NCBI RefSeq assembly: GCF_024706985.1
Contig: NZ_JAMCCX010000028.1
Span: 242,882 to 306,881 of the forward strand
DNA: 64,000 bases
Source of the DNA: Alicyclobacillus sp. SP_1
GTDB lineage: Bacteria; Bacillota; Bacilli; Alicyclobacillales; Alicyclobacillaceae
Reading direction: 5' to 3'
The position numbers and the translations under genes are program-made. Within the stretch, counting starts at the first letter, position 1, and each line of letters starts with the position of its first letter. This document shows positions 63,009 to 64,000 of the stretch, piece after piece. Under the pieces are notes generated by a model, which saw only the letters and a program-made list of their open reading frames with translations, was not told the DNA's origin and did no database searches.

Positions 63009-63772
63009 ACATTGTCATTCTGACGCTGTTCCCGGAGATGTTCGATGGTGTGCTGCACTCGAGTATTCTGCGGCGAGCGCAGGCGGCAGGCGAATTGCAT
63101 GTAGAACTGGTTAATTTTCGTGACTATGCAGAGGACAAGCACAGAACGGTGGATGATTACCCGTTTGGCGGAGATGCTGGTATGTTGCTCAAACCGCACC
63201 CGCTCTTTCGTGCTGTCGAGTCTCTGCAGAACCGAACTCCTGAGTTAGAAACGGCGCGAATTGTCCTTCTCTCACCGCAAGGGCGAGTCTTTAACCAGTC
63301 GGTTGCGGCAGAGTATGCATTGGAGGACAACTTGATTCTCATTTGTGGGCACTATGAAGGGGTGGACGATCGCGTTCGTGCACACCTTGCCACAGAAGAA
63401 CTGTCTTTGGGAGACTTTGTGTTGACGGGTGGCGAGATTGCTGCGATGGCAGTGATGGATGCTGTCGCCAGATTGCGTCCAGGCGTTCTTGGCAATGCAC
63501 AATCCTTAGTGGCGGAATCTCATCAGACTGGACTGCTGGAGTATCCGCAGTTCACTCGTCCGGCGATGTATCGCGGCTTTGCTGTCCCAGACACTTTGAT
63601 GAGTGGTAATCATGCCAAGGTTGAGGAGTGGCGGCATCGGCACGCTCTCTACCGAACGTGGTCCAAACGCCCAGAATTATTGCGGCAACGCGAGTTGTCC
63701 GATGTGGAGAGAGAATGGATACGTCTCTTTGAAGCGGGGGATTTTCAAGGTGCGGGCATTGAAGTGCGATGA
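63005..63772 (+). CDS. trmD: tRNA m1G37 methyltransferase
   Basis: TrmD methylates G37 of tRNAs to prevent frameshifting. It is a SPOUT enzyme with the knotted SAM site: VILTLFPEMFDGVLHSS, DDYPFGGDAGMLLKP, LICGHYEGVDDRV and SLGDFVLTGGEIAAM are all intact. GTG 63005 overlaps the rimM stop by 4 nt. The length is 255 residues. In B. subtilis rplS follows trmD; here a ribosomal RNA promoter follows instead. Confidence 0.96.
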   Translation: MNIVILTLFPEMFDGVLHSSILRRAQAAGELHVELVNFRDYAEDKHRTVDDYPFGGDAGMLLKPHPLFRAVESLQNRTPELETARIVLLSPQGRVFNQSVAAEYALEDNLILICGHYEGVDDRVRAHLATEELSLGDFVLTGGEIAAMAVMDAVARLRPGVLGNAQSLVAESHQTGLLEYPQFTRPAMYRGFAVPDTLMSGNHAKVEEWRHRHALYRTWSKRPELLRQRELSDVEREWIRLFEAGDFQGAGIEVR

Positions 63773-63842
63773 CGCAGGCTGTTGAAATCAAAACTATTTC
63801 AAGGGAAATGAAATAAAAAATCACGTTTCGACAAAAAAAGAC

Positions 63843-63871
63843 TTGCAAAAGGAGCGAGGGCGAGGTAAGAT
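63843..63871 (+). promoter_or_regulatory. Strong promoter of a probable rRNA operon
   Basis: TTGCAA (63843-63848), 17 nt and TAAGAT (63866-63871). A run of seven A lies just before the -35, within an AT-rich stretch that could act as an UP element. Transcription would start near 63878. Confidence 0.75.
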
Positions 63872-64000
63872 AGTCGCTGTCGCTTCACCACGGAGCGGGG
63901 CGAAAGAGCCCTGAGGCGAGGGGAAAGAGACGAGCGTCCCTTGAAAACTAAACACGCACACCATCCGAAAGAACGAAGAAGACAAGACCAGTCGAAAGAC
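63872..64000 (+). other. Probable 16S rRNA precursor leader
   Basis: The sequence after the promoter is non-coding and purine-rich. It contains CCTTGAAAACTAAAC (from about 63938), a motif commonly found before 16S and 23S genes in Bacilli, where it takes part in precursor processing. The mature 16S gene is not reached in the window, so the call depends on this motif and the promoter. Confidence 0.65.

Overview
The window is an almost fully coding stretch of a spore-forming Bacillota chromosome of moderate to high G+C. Gene order follows the Bacillus subtilis block from ylyA-lspA-rluD-pyr to rimM-trmD. SpoVM and an alpha/beta-type SASP show sporulation, and GTG and TTG starts are frequent. A UDP-sulfoquinovose synthase next to a sulfolipid glycosyltransferase suggests an Alicyclobacillus-like lineage, since sulfonolipid is a known membrane component there. 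That assignment is an inference. No phage, transposon, CRISPR array or tRNA gene was seen.

Layout. 1-2.6 kb: end of a DksA/TraR-like gene, a phosphosulfolactate synthase on the minus strand, lspA and rluD. 2.7-3.3 kb: a YceI-like protein. 3.3-12.1 kb: a PyrR-attenuated pyrimidine operon (pyrR-B-C-carA-carB-pyrF-pyrE) in which most genes overlap; pyrP, pyrK and pyrD are absent. 12.2-16.8 kb: glutamate dehydrogenase, a DUF2254-like membrane protein and RqcH. 17-33 kb: Ca2+-ATPase, remA, gmk, rpoZ, coaBC, priA, def, fmt, rsmB, rlmN, the PrpC/PrkC phosphatase-kinase pair, rsgA and rpe, then the tiny spoVM. 33.3-38 kb: rpmB (minus), the Asp23-like YloU, FakA/YloV and recG.

38-44.7 kb is the accessory part: a SASP gene with a forespore-type promoter, psd, a possible 36-residue small gene, sqdB-sqdX for sulfoquinovosyl diacylglycerol, an amidase and a CBS-ACT protein. 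It ends in a non-coding stretch of consecutive hairpins before rsmD, the best candidate here for an unrecognised RNA element. 44.7-47.3 kb: rsmD, coaD, a patatin-like protein, yceD and rpmF. 47.4-53.7 kb: a complete FapR-regulated fatty-acid cluster (fapR, plsX, fabH, fabD, fabG, acpP, fabF) with a FapR operator at its promoter. 54-63.8 kb: rnc, smc, ftsY, ylxM, ffh, rpsP, khpA, ylqD, rimM and trmD. The last 200 bases hold a strong promoter and a leader typical of an rRNA operon, whose 16S gene would start just outside the window.

In function the window joins pyrimidine, phospholipid, sulfolipid and fatty-acid synthesis with translation factors, protein targeting and chromosome maintenance. 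Regulatory RNA is well represented: a PyrR attenuator, an overlapping hairpin pair before rimM, a long inverted repeat before rnc, and the hairpin array before rsmD.
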